DNA of 64,000 nucleotides from Rhizobium album (GCF_003122325.1 NZ_QFBC01000011.1:150977-214976); one strand, 5' to 3'. Shown: positions 17,414 through 26,611, counted from the first letter of the stretch. Notes: generated from the letters alone by a model not told the origin. Program-made: numbers and translations.

Positions 17414-18301
17414 ATGGCAGATCTCGACGACATCAAGGACGGCAAGGACTGGGTACAGGATCGCCCGGCCGACACCAGCAAGTTTTTCCTGAAGGGCGGC
17501 GCCCATCAGGATTGGGGCATGAAGGCGCGGCTGTCGCGCATCTTCAACCCGGCCAGCGGCAAGACGGTGATGCTCGCCTTCGATCACGGTTATTTCCAGG
17601 GGCCGACCACTGGCCTGGAGCGCATGGACCTGACGATCGCGCCGATCGCCGCCCATGCCGACGTTTTGATGTGCACCCGCGGCGCCCTGCGCGCCACGAT
17701 CGCGCCTGACGTCAACAAGCCCGTCGTGCTCCGCTGCAGCGGCGGCAACAGCATCTTGCGCGAACTGTCCAATGAGCTGGTGGCCGTCGATATCGACGAC
17801 GCCATCCGACTCGGCGCCGTCGCCATGGCGGCACAGGTCTATATCGGCGCCGAATACGAACACAAGTCGATCGGCAACGTCGTCAAGCTCATCGATCAGG
17901 GCACGCGTTACGGCATCCCGACCATGGCCGTCACCGGCGTCGGCAAGGACATGGTGCGGGATGCCCGCTACTTCGGCCTGGCGACACGCATCGCCGCCGA
18001 GATCGGCGCACAGTTCGTCAAGTCCTATTACGTCGACAGCGGTTTCGAGCGCATCGTGCTCGGCTGCCCGGTGCCGATCGTCATCGCCGGCGGCAAGAAA
18101 CTGCCGGAGGCCGAGGCGCTCGACATGGCCTGGAAGGCCATCGACCAGGGGGCGGCCGGCGTCGACATGGGCCGCAACGTCTTCCAGTCGAGCAACCCCA
18201 CGGCGATGCTGCAGGCGCTCGGTGCCGTCGTGCACAGGGGCGAGCGCGCCGACCGGGCCTATGAAATGTTCCTCGACCTCGAAAGCGCGAAGGCGGCATG
18301 A
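17414..18301 (+). CDS. LsrF-like class I aldolase/thiolase family enzyme
   Basis: This 295-residue protein aligns closely with E. coli LsrF along its whole length, from [12 protein letters not shown] through [15 protein letters not shown] and [13 protein letters not shown] to [12 protein letters not shown]203 in FVKSYY falls at the position of LsrF's catalytic lysine. LsrF transfers an acetyl group from phosphorylated 3-hydroxy-2,4-pentanedione to CoA in autoinducer-2 breakdown. Here the neighbours are DhaK, DhaL and a dehydrogenase; LsrK, LsrG and LsrR are absent. The enzyme may therefore cleave another phosphorylated ketose or diketone. Confidence 0.85.
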   Translation: MADLDDIKDGKDWVQDRPADTSKFFLKGGAHQDWGMKARLSRIFNPASGKTVMLAFDHGYFQGPTTGLERMDLTIAPIAAHADVLMCTRGALRATIAPDVNKPVVLRCSGGNSILRELSNELVAVDIDDAIRLGAVAMAAQVYIGAEYEHKSIGNVVKLIDQGTRYGIPTMAVTGVGKDMVRDARYFGLATRIAAEIGAQFVKSYYVDSGFERIVLGCPVPIVIAGGKKLPEAEALDMAWKAIDQGAAGVDMGRNVFQSSNPTAMLQALGAVVHRGERADRAYEMFLDLESAKAA

Positions 18302-19101
18302 CGATGAACAGCGTCAAGGAGGAAGCCTCGTCGAGGTTTGAGCATCCGCTGGCCGGCAAGGTGGTGGCCGTGACCGGGGCGGCGAGCGGCATCGGCCGCG
18401 AGGTGGCGCGCGTCTTTAGCGAGGCAGGCGCCTCCGTGGCGGCGCTCGATATCAACGACGACGCTCTGGGCGACCTCGAACGCTCCTTCGGTTGCCGCAC
18501 GTTCCACTGCGACGTGACCAATGCCGAGGCCGTTTCGCAAGCCTTCGACGCTATCGGGGCAAGTTTCGGCAGGCTGGACATTCTGGTTTCGAATGCCGGC
18601 TCGGCGCAGCAGGGGCCGATCGGCGATCTGCCGATGGAGGATCTGCGCCGCAGCTTCGAGCTGAATTTCTTCGGTCACCAGAACGCCTGCCAGGCGGCGG
18701 TGCGGCTCTTCCGCCGCAAGGGCGAAGGCGGCTCGATCCTGTTCAACATCTCCAACCAGTCGGTGAACCCCGGCAAGGATTTTGGCCCCTACGGCATTCC
18801 CAAGGCGGCCACCATGGCGTTGATGAAGCAATATGCGCTCGATCACGGCAAGGAAGGCATCCGCGCCAACGGCGTCAATGCCGGCCGCATTCGAACTGGC
18901 CTGATGACCGACCAGATGATCGTCGAACGCGCCGAGGCGCGCGGGATCACGCCGCACGACTACATGTCCGGAAACCTGCTCGGCGTCGAGGTGTTCGCCA
19001 GGGATGTCGCCGATGCCTTCCTGCATCTGGCGCAGATGGAAAAGGTCAATGCCGTCGTGCTGACCGTGGACGGCGGTGCGATCGCGACCTCGCTGCGGTA
19101 A
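18298..19101 (+). CDS. Short-chain dehydrogenase/reductase (sugar or polyol type)
   Basis: This 267-residue SDR has the coenzyme motif TGAASGIG (about 26-33), the SNAG segment, and a catalytic set of serine (NISNQS) and YGIPK. It starts inside the LsrF-type gene's last codon (ATGA). As the last gene of the importer and kinase operon it probably oxidises the imported polyol to a ketose, or reduces a cleavage product. A second ATG two codons in is also possible as start. Confidence 0.85.
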   Translation: MTMNSVKEEASSRFEHPLAGKVVAVTGAASGIGREVARVFSEAGASVAALDINDDALGDLERSFGCRTFHCDVTNAEAVSQAFDAIGASFGRLDILVSNAGSAQQGPIGDLPMEDLRRSFELNFFGHQNACQAAVRLFRRKGEGGSILFNISNQSVNPGKDFGPYGIPKAATMALMKQYALDHGKEGIRANGVNAGRIRTGLMTDQMIVERAEARGITPHDYMSGNLLGVEVFARDVADAFLHLAQMEKVNAVVLTVDGGAIATSLR

Positions 19102-19207
19102 ACGCGAAAGCGACAGATCCCCATGCCGTCATCGGCGCTCGGAAAGCGTTTCCGGGCGCATCCGAAATATTTTTGCCCAGCGGATCGCGTGCGCGTCGGG
19201 CAATGCT

Positions 19208-19411
19208 CTATCCTTGCGATGCTTCTTCCCGTGCGGCCGCACTTTTGCCGGCGACGGCGAAGTTGGTTTTTTCCATGTCGGTGATGATGATGCGCACCTG
19301 TTCCGGCGGGCAGGACAGCGTTTCGCAGACGGCGTCCGTCACTGCGGCGAAGAGCGCCTCCTTCTGAGCCCGTGTGCGACCTTCCAGCAGATTGACGGTG
19401 ATGATGGGCAT
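19208..19411 (-). CDS. 4-oxalocrotonate tautomerase-family enzyme
   Basis: This 67-residue protein starts MPIITVNLLEGRT, so after removal of methionine it exposes the catalytic Pro1 typical of the 4-OT family. An arginine-containing segment (PPEQVRIIITDMEKTNF) also fits. Family members interconvert enol and keto isomers of small acids. I chose this ATG over a longer frame because AGGAGAGC precedes it and because a free N-terminal proline is required. It points toward the importer operon's end and diverges from the Liv-type operon. Confidence 0.88.
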   Translation of the reverse strand: MPIITVNLLEGRTRAQKEALFAAVTDAVCETLSCPPEQVRIIITDMEKTNFAVAGKSAAAREEASQG

Positions 19412-19600
19412 GGCGCTCTCCTGTTTGCCCGGATTGTCCGCGCAAGGCGTGCGGCGGGCAAGCCGTGCGCTGGTTTGCCGGCAGGACCAAAGGTTGAAAA
19501 GTGCAAATGGTCTGCCTTTTGATCCAGCCTCCAGCTTGGTGGCGGCGCAGGTGCCTGCAACACTCACGCCAACGACACCATGCTCTTGGAGGAGAACAGC
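19412..19600. promoter_or_regulatory. Divergent control region between tautomerase and Liv-type operon
   Basis: This gap must hold promoters for both directions. It carries GC-rich near-repeats (GCAAGGCGTGCGG and GCAAGCCGTGCG at 19441-19469) and the binding-protein ribosome site TTGGAGGAG. No operator could be assigned with confidence. Confidence 0.35.
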
Positions 19601-20869
19601 ATGCACCGAGACAGATTCTATACGAAACCAGGGCTATGGCTGGCGACGGCGTTTTCCATGCTGTCGCTCGGCCTGGCGGCACCGGCATCCGCCGCCGATC
19701 CGGTAAAGATCGGCTGCGCCCTGCCGCTGAGCGGCGGCTCCGCCACCGTCGGCAACCAGACCCGCGTCGGTGCCCAGATCGCCGTCAACCAGGTCAACGC
19801 CAATGGCGGCATCAAGGCCCTGGGCGGCGCACCGCTGGAGATCGTCTTTGCCGATACGCAATCCAAGGCCGATGTCGGCGTGACCGAAACCGAACGCCTG
19901 ATCACCCGTGAAAACGTCGCGGTGATCTGCGGTTCGTTCAACAGCGCCGTGACCTTCCCGGCCACGGAGGTCGCCGAACGCTACAAGACGCCGTGGATCG
20001 TCGTCGGCGCCGTCAAGGACGAGATCACCGAACGCAATTTCAAATATATCTTCCGCATCAACAACAAGGCAACCTTCGACGCCCGCGAACAGATCGACGC
20101 CATGGATCTGCTCGGCCAGGAAAGCGGCAAGAAGCCGAAGACCATCGCCATGCTCTACGAGGGCTCGGACTGGGGCCGCTCGCATGCCGGCAACGTCAAG
20201 AAGATCGCCGCCGAGCGGGGTTACGACATCGTCGTCGACGAAGCGGCACCGCCGAACCAGGTGGATTTTTCCAACCAGCTTCTGAAGATCCGTGCAGCGG
20301 CGCCCGATGCCATCATCGTCGCGCTCTATACGCCCGACCACCTGCTCTTCACCCGCCAGATGATGGAACAGCGGCTTGATGCTCCCTTCGGTATCCATTC
20401 CGTCGGCGGCGGCATGGAAGATCCGGCCTTCTACAAGGCGCTGCCGCAGGCGGCTGTAGATTACGCGTTCGTCCAGGAAGACTGGCAGATCGACAAGATC
20501 AAGACCACCCAGGATCCGCTGATGCTCGACGCCAACAAGAAGATGGAGGAAGAGCTGGGATATGGGCTGAGCGCCTATGGTGCCCAGGGTTACTCCTCCG
20601 TCTACGTCATCGCCGATGCCCTGGAGCGGGCCGGCAGTGCGGATCGCGAAAAGCTGCGCGATGCGATTGCCCAGACCGACATCAAGGACGGCCCGGCGCT
20701 GATCACCGGTTATCTCGGCATCAAGTTCGACGAACAGGGCCAGAACACCTTCGCCAACGGCGTCATCTCGCAGAACCTCGGCGGCGAGCGCCGCACGATC
20801 TGGCCGGCCCAGAGCCGGTCTGCCGACGTGAAGCCGGTCTGGCCGGTTCCGGGCTGGAGCGAGCGCTGA
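19601..20869 (+). CDS. Branched-chain-type ABC transporter binding protein (LivK family)
   Basis: This 422-residue protein has a signal peptide (hydrophobic segment WLATAFSMLSLGLA, cleavage near ASA-AD). A type I periplasmic-binding fold follows (IGCALPLSGGSATVGNQ...). The ATG after GGAGGAGAAC was preferred to an earlier in-frame one. LivK-family proteins bind amino acids but also many carboxylic and aromatic acids. The neighbours downstream are acyl-CoA enzymes, so the ligand is more likely an organic acid than an amino acid. Confidence 0.88.
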   Translation: MHRDRFYTKPGLWLATAFSMLSLGLAAPASAADPVKIGCALPLSGGSATVGNQTRVGAQIAVNQVNANGGIKALGGAPLEIVFADTQSKADVGVTETERLITRENVAVICGSFNSAVTFPATEVAERYKTPWIVVGAVKDEITERNFKYIFRINNKATFDAREQIDAMDLLGQESGKKPKTIAMLYEGSDWGRSHAGNVKKIAAERGYDIVVDEAAPPNQVDFSNQLLKIRAAAPDAIIVALYTPDHLLFTRQMMEQRLDAPFGIHSVGGGMEDPAFYKALPQAAVDYAFVQEDWQIDKIKTTQDPLMLDANKKMEEELGYGLSAYGAQGYSSVYVIADALERAGSADREKLRDAIAQTDIKDGPALITGYLGIKFDEQGQNTFANGVISQNLGGERRTIWPAQSRSADVKPVWPVPGWSER

Positions 20870-20882
20870 CATAGCGCAATCC

Positions 20883-20913
20883 GCAGCGGGTCGGGCTTGC
20901 CGCGACCCGCTGC
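20883..20913 (+). terminator. Stem-loop after the Liv-type binding-protein gene
   Basis: GCAGCGGGTCG and CGACCCGCTGC are perfect 11-base arms around a nine-base loop. There is no T-run. Position and form match the other binding-protein stem-loops in this window. Confidence 0.55.
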
Positions 20914-20948
20914 ACCTTTCCGAACAACGGTGCAGGGCAGGAACGCCG

Positions 20949-21833
20949 ATGGATTTCTTCATTCTCTCTTTTGCCGTAACCAACGGGCTTCTGCTCGGCG
21001 GCATCTATGGCGGCGTGGCGCTCGGCCTCAGCCTGATCTTCGGCGTGCTGCGCGTCGTCAACTTCGCGCACGGCTCGTTCCTGATGCTGTCGCTTTACAT
21101 TTCTTTCTGGCTCTGGAGCATTTTCGGGCTCGATCCCTATCTCAGCGCCCTCATCAACATTCCGGCGATGTTTATGCTCGGCTTCGCCGTCCAGGCGTTG
21201 ATCATCTCGCCGCTGATCAAGCGGGAAAGCGCGCTGGTGGTCGAGCCGCTCAGCGCCTTGCTGCTGACGGCCGGCATCTTCCTCGTCCTCGACAATGCGG
21301 CGCTGATGGCCTTCGGGCCGGATGTCCGCGCCGTGCAGACCAGCTACTACATGCCGAGCCTGATGCTGGGCGGCATTCCGGTCAACAGCCAGCGCCTGAT
21401 CGGCGCGGTCGCTGCCGTGATCGTCGCCGCCGCGCTGTCCTGGTGGCTGCGCACCTCGCATCTCGGCCGCTCGATCCGGGCCACGGCGCAGAACCGCGAT
21501 GCGGCGGCGATGTCCGGCATCAACGTTCCTTTCGTCTATGCCGTCACCTTCGGCATCGGCTGCGGCATCCTCGGACTGTTCGGGGCGCTGATGTCCACCT
21601 TCATCCCGATTTCGCCGTCCATCGGCCTGTCCTTCGGCATCAAGTCCTTCATCGTCGTCGTTCTCGGCGGTCTCGGCTCCATTCCGGGCTGCATCATCGG
21701 CGGCATCGTCATCGGCGTATTCGAAGCCGTGGCCTCGCAATTCGTCACCGCGACGTCGGCCGCGATCGGTTCGCTGGCCCTCTTCGTCCTCATCCTGATC
21801 TTCCGCCCGGCGGGCATCATGGGGCGCGCATGA
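20949..21833 (+). CDS. Branched-chain-type ABC transporter permease (LivH family)
   Basis: This 294-residue permease opens with MDFFILSFAVTNGLLLGGIY and has LivH hallmarks GVLRVVNFAHGSFLML, RATAQNRDAAAMSGIN and a C-terminal GGIVIGVFEA. Eight or so membrane segments are visible. Together with the LivM-type subunit it forms the channel for the binding protein's ligand. Its stop overlaps the next start (ATGA). Confidence 0.9.
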   Translation: MDFFILSFAVTNGLLLGGIYGGVALGLSLIFGVLRVVNFAHGSFLMLSLYISFWLWSIFGLDPYLSALINIPAMFMLGFAVQALIISPLIKRESALVVEPLSALLLTAGIFLVLDNAALMAFGPDVRAVQTSYYMPSLMLGGIPVNSQRLIGAVAAVIVAAALSWWLRTSHLGRSIRATAQNRDAAAMSGINVPFVYAVTFGIGCGILGLFGALMSTFIPISPSIGLSFGIKSFIVVVLGGLGSIPGCIIGGIVIGVFEAVASQFVTATSAAIGSLALFVLILIFRPAGIMGRA

Positions 21834-22876
21834 ACACGAAAACCATTCCGCTCGAAAGGAAAGACGTGGAGAAGACCACCAGCCTTCCGCTTCGGCCCTC
21901 CAGCCTCGTCGCCGTTGTCGTTCTCGGCGTTCTGGCGCTTGTGCCGGCTCTCGTTTCCGACAGCTTCTTCATCCATTCGCTGATCATGATCCTGTTCTTC
22001 GCCTATATGTCGACGGCGTGGAACTTCGTCTGCGGTTATGTCGGCCAGCTGTCGCTCGGCCACACCATGTTCAGCGGCGCCGGCGGCTATTGTTCGGTGC
22101 TGCTGTTCACACAGCTCGGTGTCAGCCCGTGGATCGGCATGATCTTCGGCGGCTTCCTGGCAGCCTTCCTGTCGGTGCTGATCGGCCTGCCGACCTTCCG
22201 GCTCAAGGGGCCGTATTTCACCCTGACGATGATCGCCTGCGCCGAAATCCTGCGTATCTGGGTGGAAAACACCAATGATTTCTATGGTATCCCGCTCAAG
22301 GGCGCCGAAGGGCTTGTCGTTCCGTCGATGGGCGATGACGTCTGGGCTTTCCAGTTCACCTCGAAGATACCCTATTTCTACATCATCCTGATCATGCTGG
22401 CCGTCGCCATCTTCGCCACCCGCCTGATGGAGCGTTCCAAGCTCGGTTATTGCCTCAAGGCGATCCGCGGCGACCGGGATGCGGCGGAGGCGCTGGGCAT
22501 CAATCCCACCCGCTACACTACCCTCGCCTTCGCCATCAGCGCCTTCATGACCGCGCTCGGCGGCAGTTTTTATGCGCAGTTCTTCCGCTACATCAATCCG
22601 GAGCGGAACATGGGCCTGGAACTGTCGATCGACATGGCGGTCATGTCGATCATCGGCGGCCAGGGCACCGTACTCGGTCCGCTGCTCGGCGCCGCGATCC
22701 TGGTGCCGATCGCCGAAGCGGCGCGCGGCACGCTGGGCGGCAGTTTCCTCGGCCTGCACCTGGTGATCTACGGCCTGGCGCTGATTGCCTGCGTATTGTA
22801 CTTCCCGAAAGGCGTCATCCACCCGCTCGGCCGCTTCTTTTCCCGACTTTTCGGCCTTAAGGAGACGCGCGGATGA
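21830..22876 (+). CDS. Branched-chain-type ABC transporter permease (LivM family)
   Basis: This 348-residue permease begins MNTKTIPLERKDVEK, then has about eight membrane segments and the LivM motifs GYVGQLSLGHTMFSGAGGY and KAIRGDRDAAEALGINPTRY. The reading frame continues open far upstream, but the ATG overlapping the LivH stop is the natural start. It ends inside the ATPase start (ATGA). Confidence 0.9.
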   Translation: MNTKTIPLERKDVEKTTSLPLRPSSLVAVVVLGVLALVPALVSDSFFIHSLIMILFFAYMSTAWNFVCGYVGQLSLGHTMFSGAGGYCSVLLFTQLGVSPWIGMIFGGFLAAFLSVLIGLPTFRLKGPYFTLTMIACAEILRIWVENTNDFYGIPLKGAEGLVVPSMGDDVWAFQFTSKIPYFYIILIMLAVAIFATRLMERSKLGYCLKAIRGDRDAAEALGINPTRYTTLAFAISAFMTALGGSFYAQFFRYINPERNMGLELSIDMAVMSIIGGQGTVLGPLLGAAILVPIAEAARGTLGGSFLGLHLVIYGLALIACVLYFPKGVIHPLGRFFSRLFGLKETRG

Positions 22877-23607
22877 CCCCCATTCTCGAACTCGCCAACG
22901 TGTCCAAACGCTTCGGCGGCATCCAGGCCGTCAAGGATGCCTCCTTTTCCGTCGGCCAAGGTGAAATCCTCGGCCTGATCGGCCCCAACGGTGCAGGCAA
23001 GACGACGGCCTTCAACATGATCGCCGGCTTCTTCAAGCCGGATACCGGCACGATCCGCCTCGAAGGCAAGGATATCGCCGGCAAGAAGCCGTGGGAAATC
23101 TGCGAGGCGGGCATCGGCCGCACCTTCCAACTGTCCAAGCCCTTCGGCGACCTGACCGTGGTCGAAAACCTCATGGTCGGCGGGTTTGCCCGCAACCGCG
23201 ACCGGCGCGTCAACCGCGAAAAAGCCGAGGAAATGAGCGCCTTTCTCGGCATGGCGGCAAAACGCAACATCGAGGCCAACAACCTGACGGCATTCGACCG
23301 GCGCAAGCTGGAACTCGGCCGTGCGCTCTGCACCGAGCCGAAGCTCCTGCTGATGGACGAAGTCGTGGCCGGGGCGACGCCGAGCGAGGCGGGCGAAATG
23401 GTCGAGCTCGTGCTCAAGGTGCGGGCGCGGGGCATCAGCATCCTCATTGTCGAGCACGTCATGAAGGTCATCATGTCGCTCAGCGACCGGGTGGTGGTGC
23501 TGGATTACGGCGAGATGATCGCCAGCGGTCCGCCCAAGGAGGTCGTGTCGCAGCCGGCCGTGCTGAAAGCCTATTTCGGAGAACGTTATGTCCAGTCCCG
23601 CGCTTGA
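22873..23607 (+). CDS. Branched-chain-type ABC transporter ATPase (LivG family)
   Basis: This 244-residue ATPase has Walker A GPNGAGKTT, Walker B LLLMDEVVAG and the LivG-type histidine switch IVEHVMKVI. The signature region reads LTAFDRRKLELGRAL in place of a typical LivG LSYG.QRRLE, so it lacks the usual glycines. It overlaps the LivF gene by 20 bases. The partner LivF has a normal signature. Confidence 0.9.
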   Translation: MTPILELANVSKRFGGIQAVKDASFSVGQGEILGLIGPNGAGKTTAFNMIAGFFKPDTGTIRLEGKDIAGKKPWEICEAGIGRTFQLSKPFGDLTVVENLMVGGFARNRDRRVNREKAEEMSAFLGMAAKRNIEANNLTAFDRRKLELGRALCTEPKLLLMDEVVAGATPSEAGEMVELVLKVRARGISILIVEHVMKVIMSLSDRVVVLDYGEMIASGPPKEVVSQPAVLKAYFGERYVQSRA

Positions 23608-24304
23608 GATCAAAGACCTTCATGCCGGCTACGGCGATGCGAAAATCTTGCGTGGCGTGACGCTCAGCCTGCCGCCCCGCTCGCTGGTGGCGCTGGTCGG
23701 CGCCAACGGTGCGGGAAAGACGACACTGCTGCGCACGATCTCCGGCCTCTTGAAAAAATCCGGCGGTGCGATCGCGCTCGGCGGCGAAACCATCGACGGC
23801 CTGCCGCCGCATCGGGTCGTCGAGGCCGGCTTCGTCCAGTCGCCGGAAGGCAAGCAGCTGTTCCATGGCATGAGCATCCTCGAAAATCTGATGGTCGGCG
23901 CCCATACCGAACGCGCCCGCGCAAGGCGCAAGGAAACGCTGGAAGAGGTGTTCGAACTGTTCCCAATTCTCGCGGAACGCCAGCACAAGCCGGCCTCGGC
24001 GCTCTCAGGCGGCCAGCAGCAGATGGTGGCTGTCGGCCGGGCGCTGATGGCCCTGCCCCGCGTGCTGGCGCTCGACGAACCGTCGCTCGGCCTGGCGCCG
24101 ATCATGGTGGATCGCCTGTTCGAGGCGATTTCCAAGATCCGCGAGCGCGACCTCGCCATCCTCGTCATCGAACAGAACGTCTTCCAGGTGCTGGAAATGG
24201 CCGATTACGGTTATGTTCTGGAAAACGGCAAGGTCAGCATGCAGGGCTCCGGCCAGGAACTGCTCGCCAACGACCATCTGCGCGAAACCTATCTCGGACT
24301 GTAA
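23588..24304 (+). CDS. Branched-chain-type ABC transporter ATPase (LivF family)
   Basis: This 238-residue ATPase has Walker A GANGAGKTT, the canonical signature LSGGQQQM, Walker B VLALDEPSLGLAP and the switch VIEQNVFQ, all typical of LivF. It pairs with the LivG-type subunit. It is followed after 15 bases by a short-chain dehydrogenase gene, so transport and catabolism appear linked. Confidence 0.92.
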   Translation: MSSPALEIKDLHAGYGDAKILRGVTLSLPPRSLVALVGANGAGKTTLLRTISGLLKKSGGAIALGGETIDGLPPHRVVEAGFVQSPEGKQLFHGMSILENLMVGAHTERARARRKETLEEVFELFPILAERQHKPASALSGGQQQMVAVGRALMALPRVLALDEPSLGLAPIMVDRLFEAISKIRERDLAILVIEQNVFQVLEMADYGYVLENGKVSMQGSGQELLANDHLRETYLGL

Positions 24305-24319
24305 CAGGAATTTTTTGCA

Positions 24320-25039
24320 ATGACCCCACATTCGGATCAAACGGCGAAGCTTGCGATCGTCACCGGCGGCGCCACCGGCCTCGGCCTTGCCTGCTCGAAG
24401 CGGCTGCTGCAGCTCGGCTACCGCGTCATTTCCCTCGGCATGGACAAGGAAGAGGATATCGACCACCCGCTCTACAGTTATGAGCGCTTCGATGTCACCG
24501 ACACTGCGGCGATCGCGGCTCTGGCGGCAAAGACCGAAGGGCTCGACGCGCTGGTCAACGCCGCCGGCATCATCCTGCATGAAGGGCGGGAACTGACCAG
24601 CGACGGCTTCAAAAAAGTCATGGACGTCAACCTCGGCGGCACGCAGGAGCTTTGTTTTGCCCTGCAGGACGCCCTGAAGGCCCGCAAGGGCGCCGTCGTC
24701 AACTTCGCGTCGATGTGGTCGATCTTCGGCTCGGGCCGTAACCCGGCCTACTCCACCAGCAAGGGCGCCGTGCTGCAGCTCACCCGTGCACTCGCCGCCG
24801 GCTGGGGCGGTTCCGGCGTTCGGGTCAATGCCGTGGCGCCCGGCTGGATCAAGACCCGCATGTCGGTGGCCGCCATGAGCGACCCGGAACGGGCCGGCCC
24901 GATCCTCAAGCGAATTCCGATGGGCGATTGGGGCGAACCCGACGATGTGGCTGCCGCCGTCTGCTTCCTGCTGTCGCAGGATGCGCGCTATATCAACGGC
25001 ATCCTGCTGCCGATCGACGGCGGCTATTCGATCGCCTGA
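24320..25039 (+). CDS. Short-chain dehydrogenase/reductase at the end of the Liv-type operon
   Basis: This 239-residue SDR has TGGATGLG near the N-terminus, NAAG, a serine in NFASMWS, the catalytic YSTSK, and the C-terminal INGILLPIDGGY. It probably acts on the imported compound or a CoA-linked intermediate, for example an alcohol-ketone conversion. Its 3' end overlaps the convergent TetR gene by 16 bases. Confidence 0.85.
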   Translation: MTPHSDQTAKLAIVTGGATGLGLACSKRLLQLGYRVISLGMDKEEDIDHPLYSYERFDVTDTAAIAALAAKTEGLDALVNAAGIILHEGRELTSDGFKKVMDVNLGGTQELCFALQDALKARKGAVVNFASMWSIFGSGRNPAYSTSKGAVLQLTRALAAGWGGSGVRVNAVAPGWIKTRMSVAAMSDPERAGPILKRIPMGDWGEPDDVAAAVCFLLSQDARYINGILLPIDGGYSIA

Positions 25040-25725
25040 TCGCTGCGTTTCAGGATCGCCGTATCCACCAGGTTGGATACGGCGGCGATATAGGCCTCGA
25101 TGGTCGTGCCGCGCTTGCGGTATTTGCCGCGCTTGACGTACCAGTCCTGCAGCAGCGGCTTGATCAGGGCGGCCGTCAGGTCGGGATCTGTGATTGCGAA
25201 GCGTTTTTCGGCAACGCCGCGGCGCAGAACGGTAGCGAAGACCGCTTCGGTCGCCGCCTCGCTGTCGACGGCGAAGCGGCGGGCCTGAACCGGGAAAAAC
25301 TTCGCCTCCATGAAGGCGAAGACGAACCAGCGCTGCATGGCTTCGGTCAGGCGGATATGGGTGTCGATCAGCCAGTCGAGGTGTTTTACGGGATCTGCCG
25401 CCGCCTCCGCGGGCGGGTTTGCCAGCACCTCCCCGACCGTAAACGAGACTTCGGCGAGGATCATCATCAGCAAGGTATTCTTGCTGTCGAAATAGGAATA
25501 GAGGCTGCCCATGCTGACACCGGAAGCCTGCGCAAGATCCCGCAGGCTGGTGGCATGAAACCCCTGCTTGTTGGAGAGATCCAGAACCGCATCGACGATC
25601 AATGCCAGCTTCTTGACGGCGACGTGATCCTTCTGCACCCGGATGGTCGAGCGGTGCCGCTCGAGAATACGGGCGCACAGCGTCTCGGTGGTGAAATCGG
25701 CAAAAGGTCCTGCGGGGCCGGTCAA
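25024..25725 (-). CDS. TetR-family transcriptional repressor
   Basis: This protein of up to 233 residues has a TetR helix-turn-helix (LIVDAVLDLSNKQGFHATSL, RDLAQASGVSMGSLYSYF, about residues 42-80) and a variable C-terminal ligand-binding domain. The longest frame opens with TTG; a GTG about 30 codons in is an alternative, so the start is uncertain. It diverges from a second dehydrogenase and acyl-CoA gene set and probably controls it through the palindrome near that start. Confidence 0.85.
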   Translation of the reverse strand: MTGPAGPFADFTTETLCARILERHRSTIRVQKDHVAVKKLALIVDAVLDLSNKQGFHATSLRDLAQASGVSMGSLYSYFDSKNTLLMMILAEVSFTVGEVLANPPAEAAADPVKHLDWLIDTHIRLTEAMQRWFVFAFMEAKFFPVQARRFAVDSEAATEAVFATVLRRGVAEKRFAITDPDLTAALIKPLLQDWYVKRGKYRKRGTTIEAYIAAVSNLVDTAILKRSDQAIE

Positions 25726-25810
25726 GGTCGTCTGTCCGTCGTCTGAGATCTATCCGACAAATTTATCGATAACCCGCTTGCAAAAGCAATCGTCGACGCA
25801 TAAAAAAATA

Positions 25811-25828
25811 ATCGAGCGCTCGTTCGAT
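25811..25828. promoter_or_regulatory. Candidate TetR operator
   Basis: ATCGAGCGCTCGTTCGAT contains the perfect palindrome CGAGCGCTCG and outer ATCGA/TCGAT halves. It lies just before the ribosome-binding site of the acyl-CoA operon, between this operon and the divergent TetR gene. Position and symmetry suggest a repressor site. Confidence 0.45.
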
Positions 25829-25843
25829 TTTTGGGAGGAAATC

Positions 25844-26599
25844 GTGACCTGGCAAGATCTTGCAGGAAAAACAGCTTTGATAACCGGCGCATCCAGCGGC
25901 CTCGGCCTGCATTTTGCGCGGCTACTGGCCGGCTATGGAGTGCGCGTCGTTCTCGCCGCGCGCCGCGTCGATGCGATCACCGCGCTTGCGGATGAGATGA
26001 AGGCGGCCGGCGGCAAGGCCGAACCGGTGGCGATGGATGTCGTCGACGGTGCGTCTGTCGAAAAGGCCTTTGCCGCCATTGGCGACCGGCTCGATATCGT
26101 CGTCAACAATGCCGGCATCAGCGGTGCTGCGGCGGCGATCGACATGCCGCTCGAAGAATTCGACCGCGTCATCGATACCAATCTCAAGGGTGTGTTCACG
26201 GTTGCTCAAGCCGCGGCGCAGCGCATGCGCGGCGAAAAATCCGGCGGCACGATCGTCAACATCGCCTCCATCCTCGGCTTGCGAGTGGCCGGCCAGCTGG
26301 CGGCCTATGCGGCGTCGAAGGCGGCCGTGGTGCAGCTGACCAAAACGATGGCGCTGGAATGGGCGCGCTACGGCATTCGCGTCAATGCCCTGTGCCCCGG
26401 CTACATCGAAACGCCGATCAACAGCGAATTTTTCCAGACCGAAGCCGGCAAGGCGCTGATCAATCGCATTCCGCAACGCCGGCTCGGCCAGCCGAGCGAT
26501 CTCGATGCGCCGCTGCTGCTGCTGTGTTCGTCGGCCGGCGCCTACATGACCGGCTCGGTCCTTGCCGTCGATGGCGGCCATCTCGTTTCGTCTCTTTGA
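25844..26599 (+). CDS. Short-chain dehydrogenase/reductase heading the acyl-CoA operon
   Basis: This 251-residue SDR has TGASSGLG, NNAG, serine in IASILGL, YAASK, and a C-terminal VDGGH. I chose the GTG preceded by GGGAGGAAATC because the longer frame runs into the palindrome and the divergent TetR gene. It is followed 12 bases later by an acyl-CoA dehydrogenase. In a lva-like pathway it would play the LvaD role and reduce a 4-oxoacyl-CoA to a 4-hydroxyacyl-CoA. Confidence 0.83.
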   Translation: MTWQDLAGKTALITGASSGLGLHFARLLAGYGVRVVLAARRVDAITALADEMKAAGGKAEPVAMDVVDGASVEKAFAAIGDRLDIVVNNAGISGAAAAIDMPLEEFDRVIDTNLKGVFTVAQAAAQRMRGEKSGGTIVNIASILGLRVAGQLAAYAASKAAVVQLTKTMALEWARYGIRVNALCPGYIETPINSEFFQTEAGKALINRIPQRRLGQPSDLDAPLLLLCSSAGAYMTGSVLAVDGGHLVSSL

Positions 26600-26611
26600 G
26601 GAGCGTATCCC

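Noticed and set aside
20897..21829. Long N-terminal extension of the LivM-type permease
   Set aside because: The frame is open but arginine-rich and overlaps the LivH gene in another phase. The ATG overlapping the LivH stop is the natural start.
25643..25843. N-terminal extension of the second short-chain dehydrogenase
   Set aside because: The extra 67 residues have no SDR similarity and cover the palindrome and the divergent TetR gene. A GTG with GGGAGG gives a normal-length protein.
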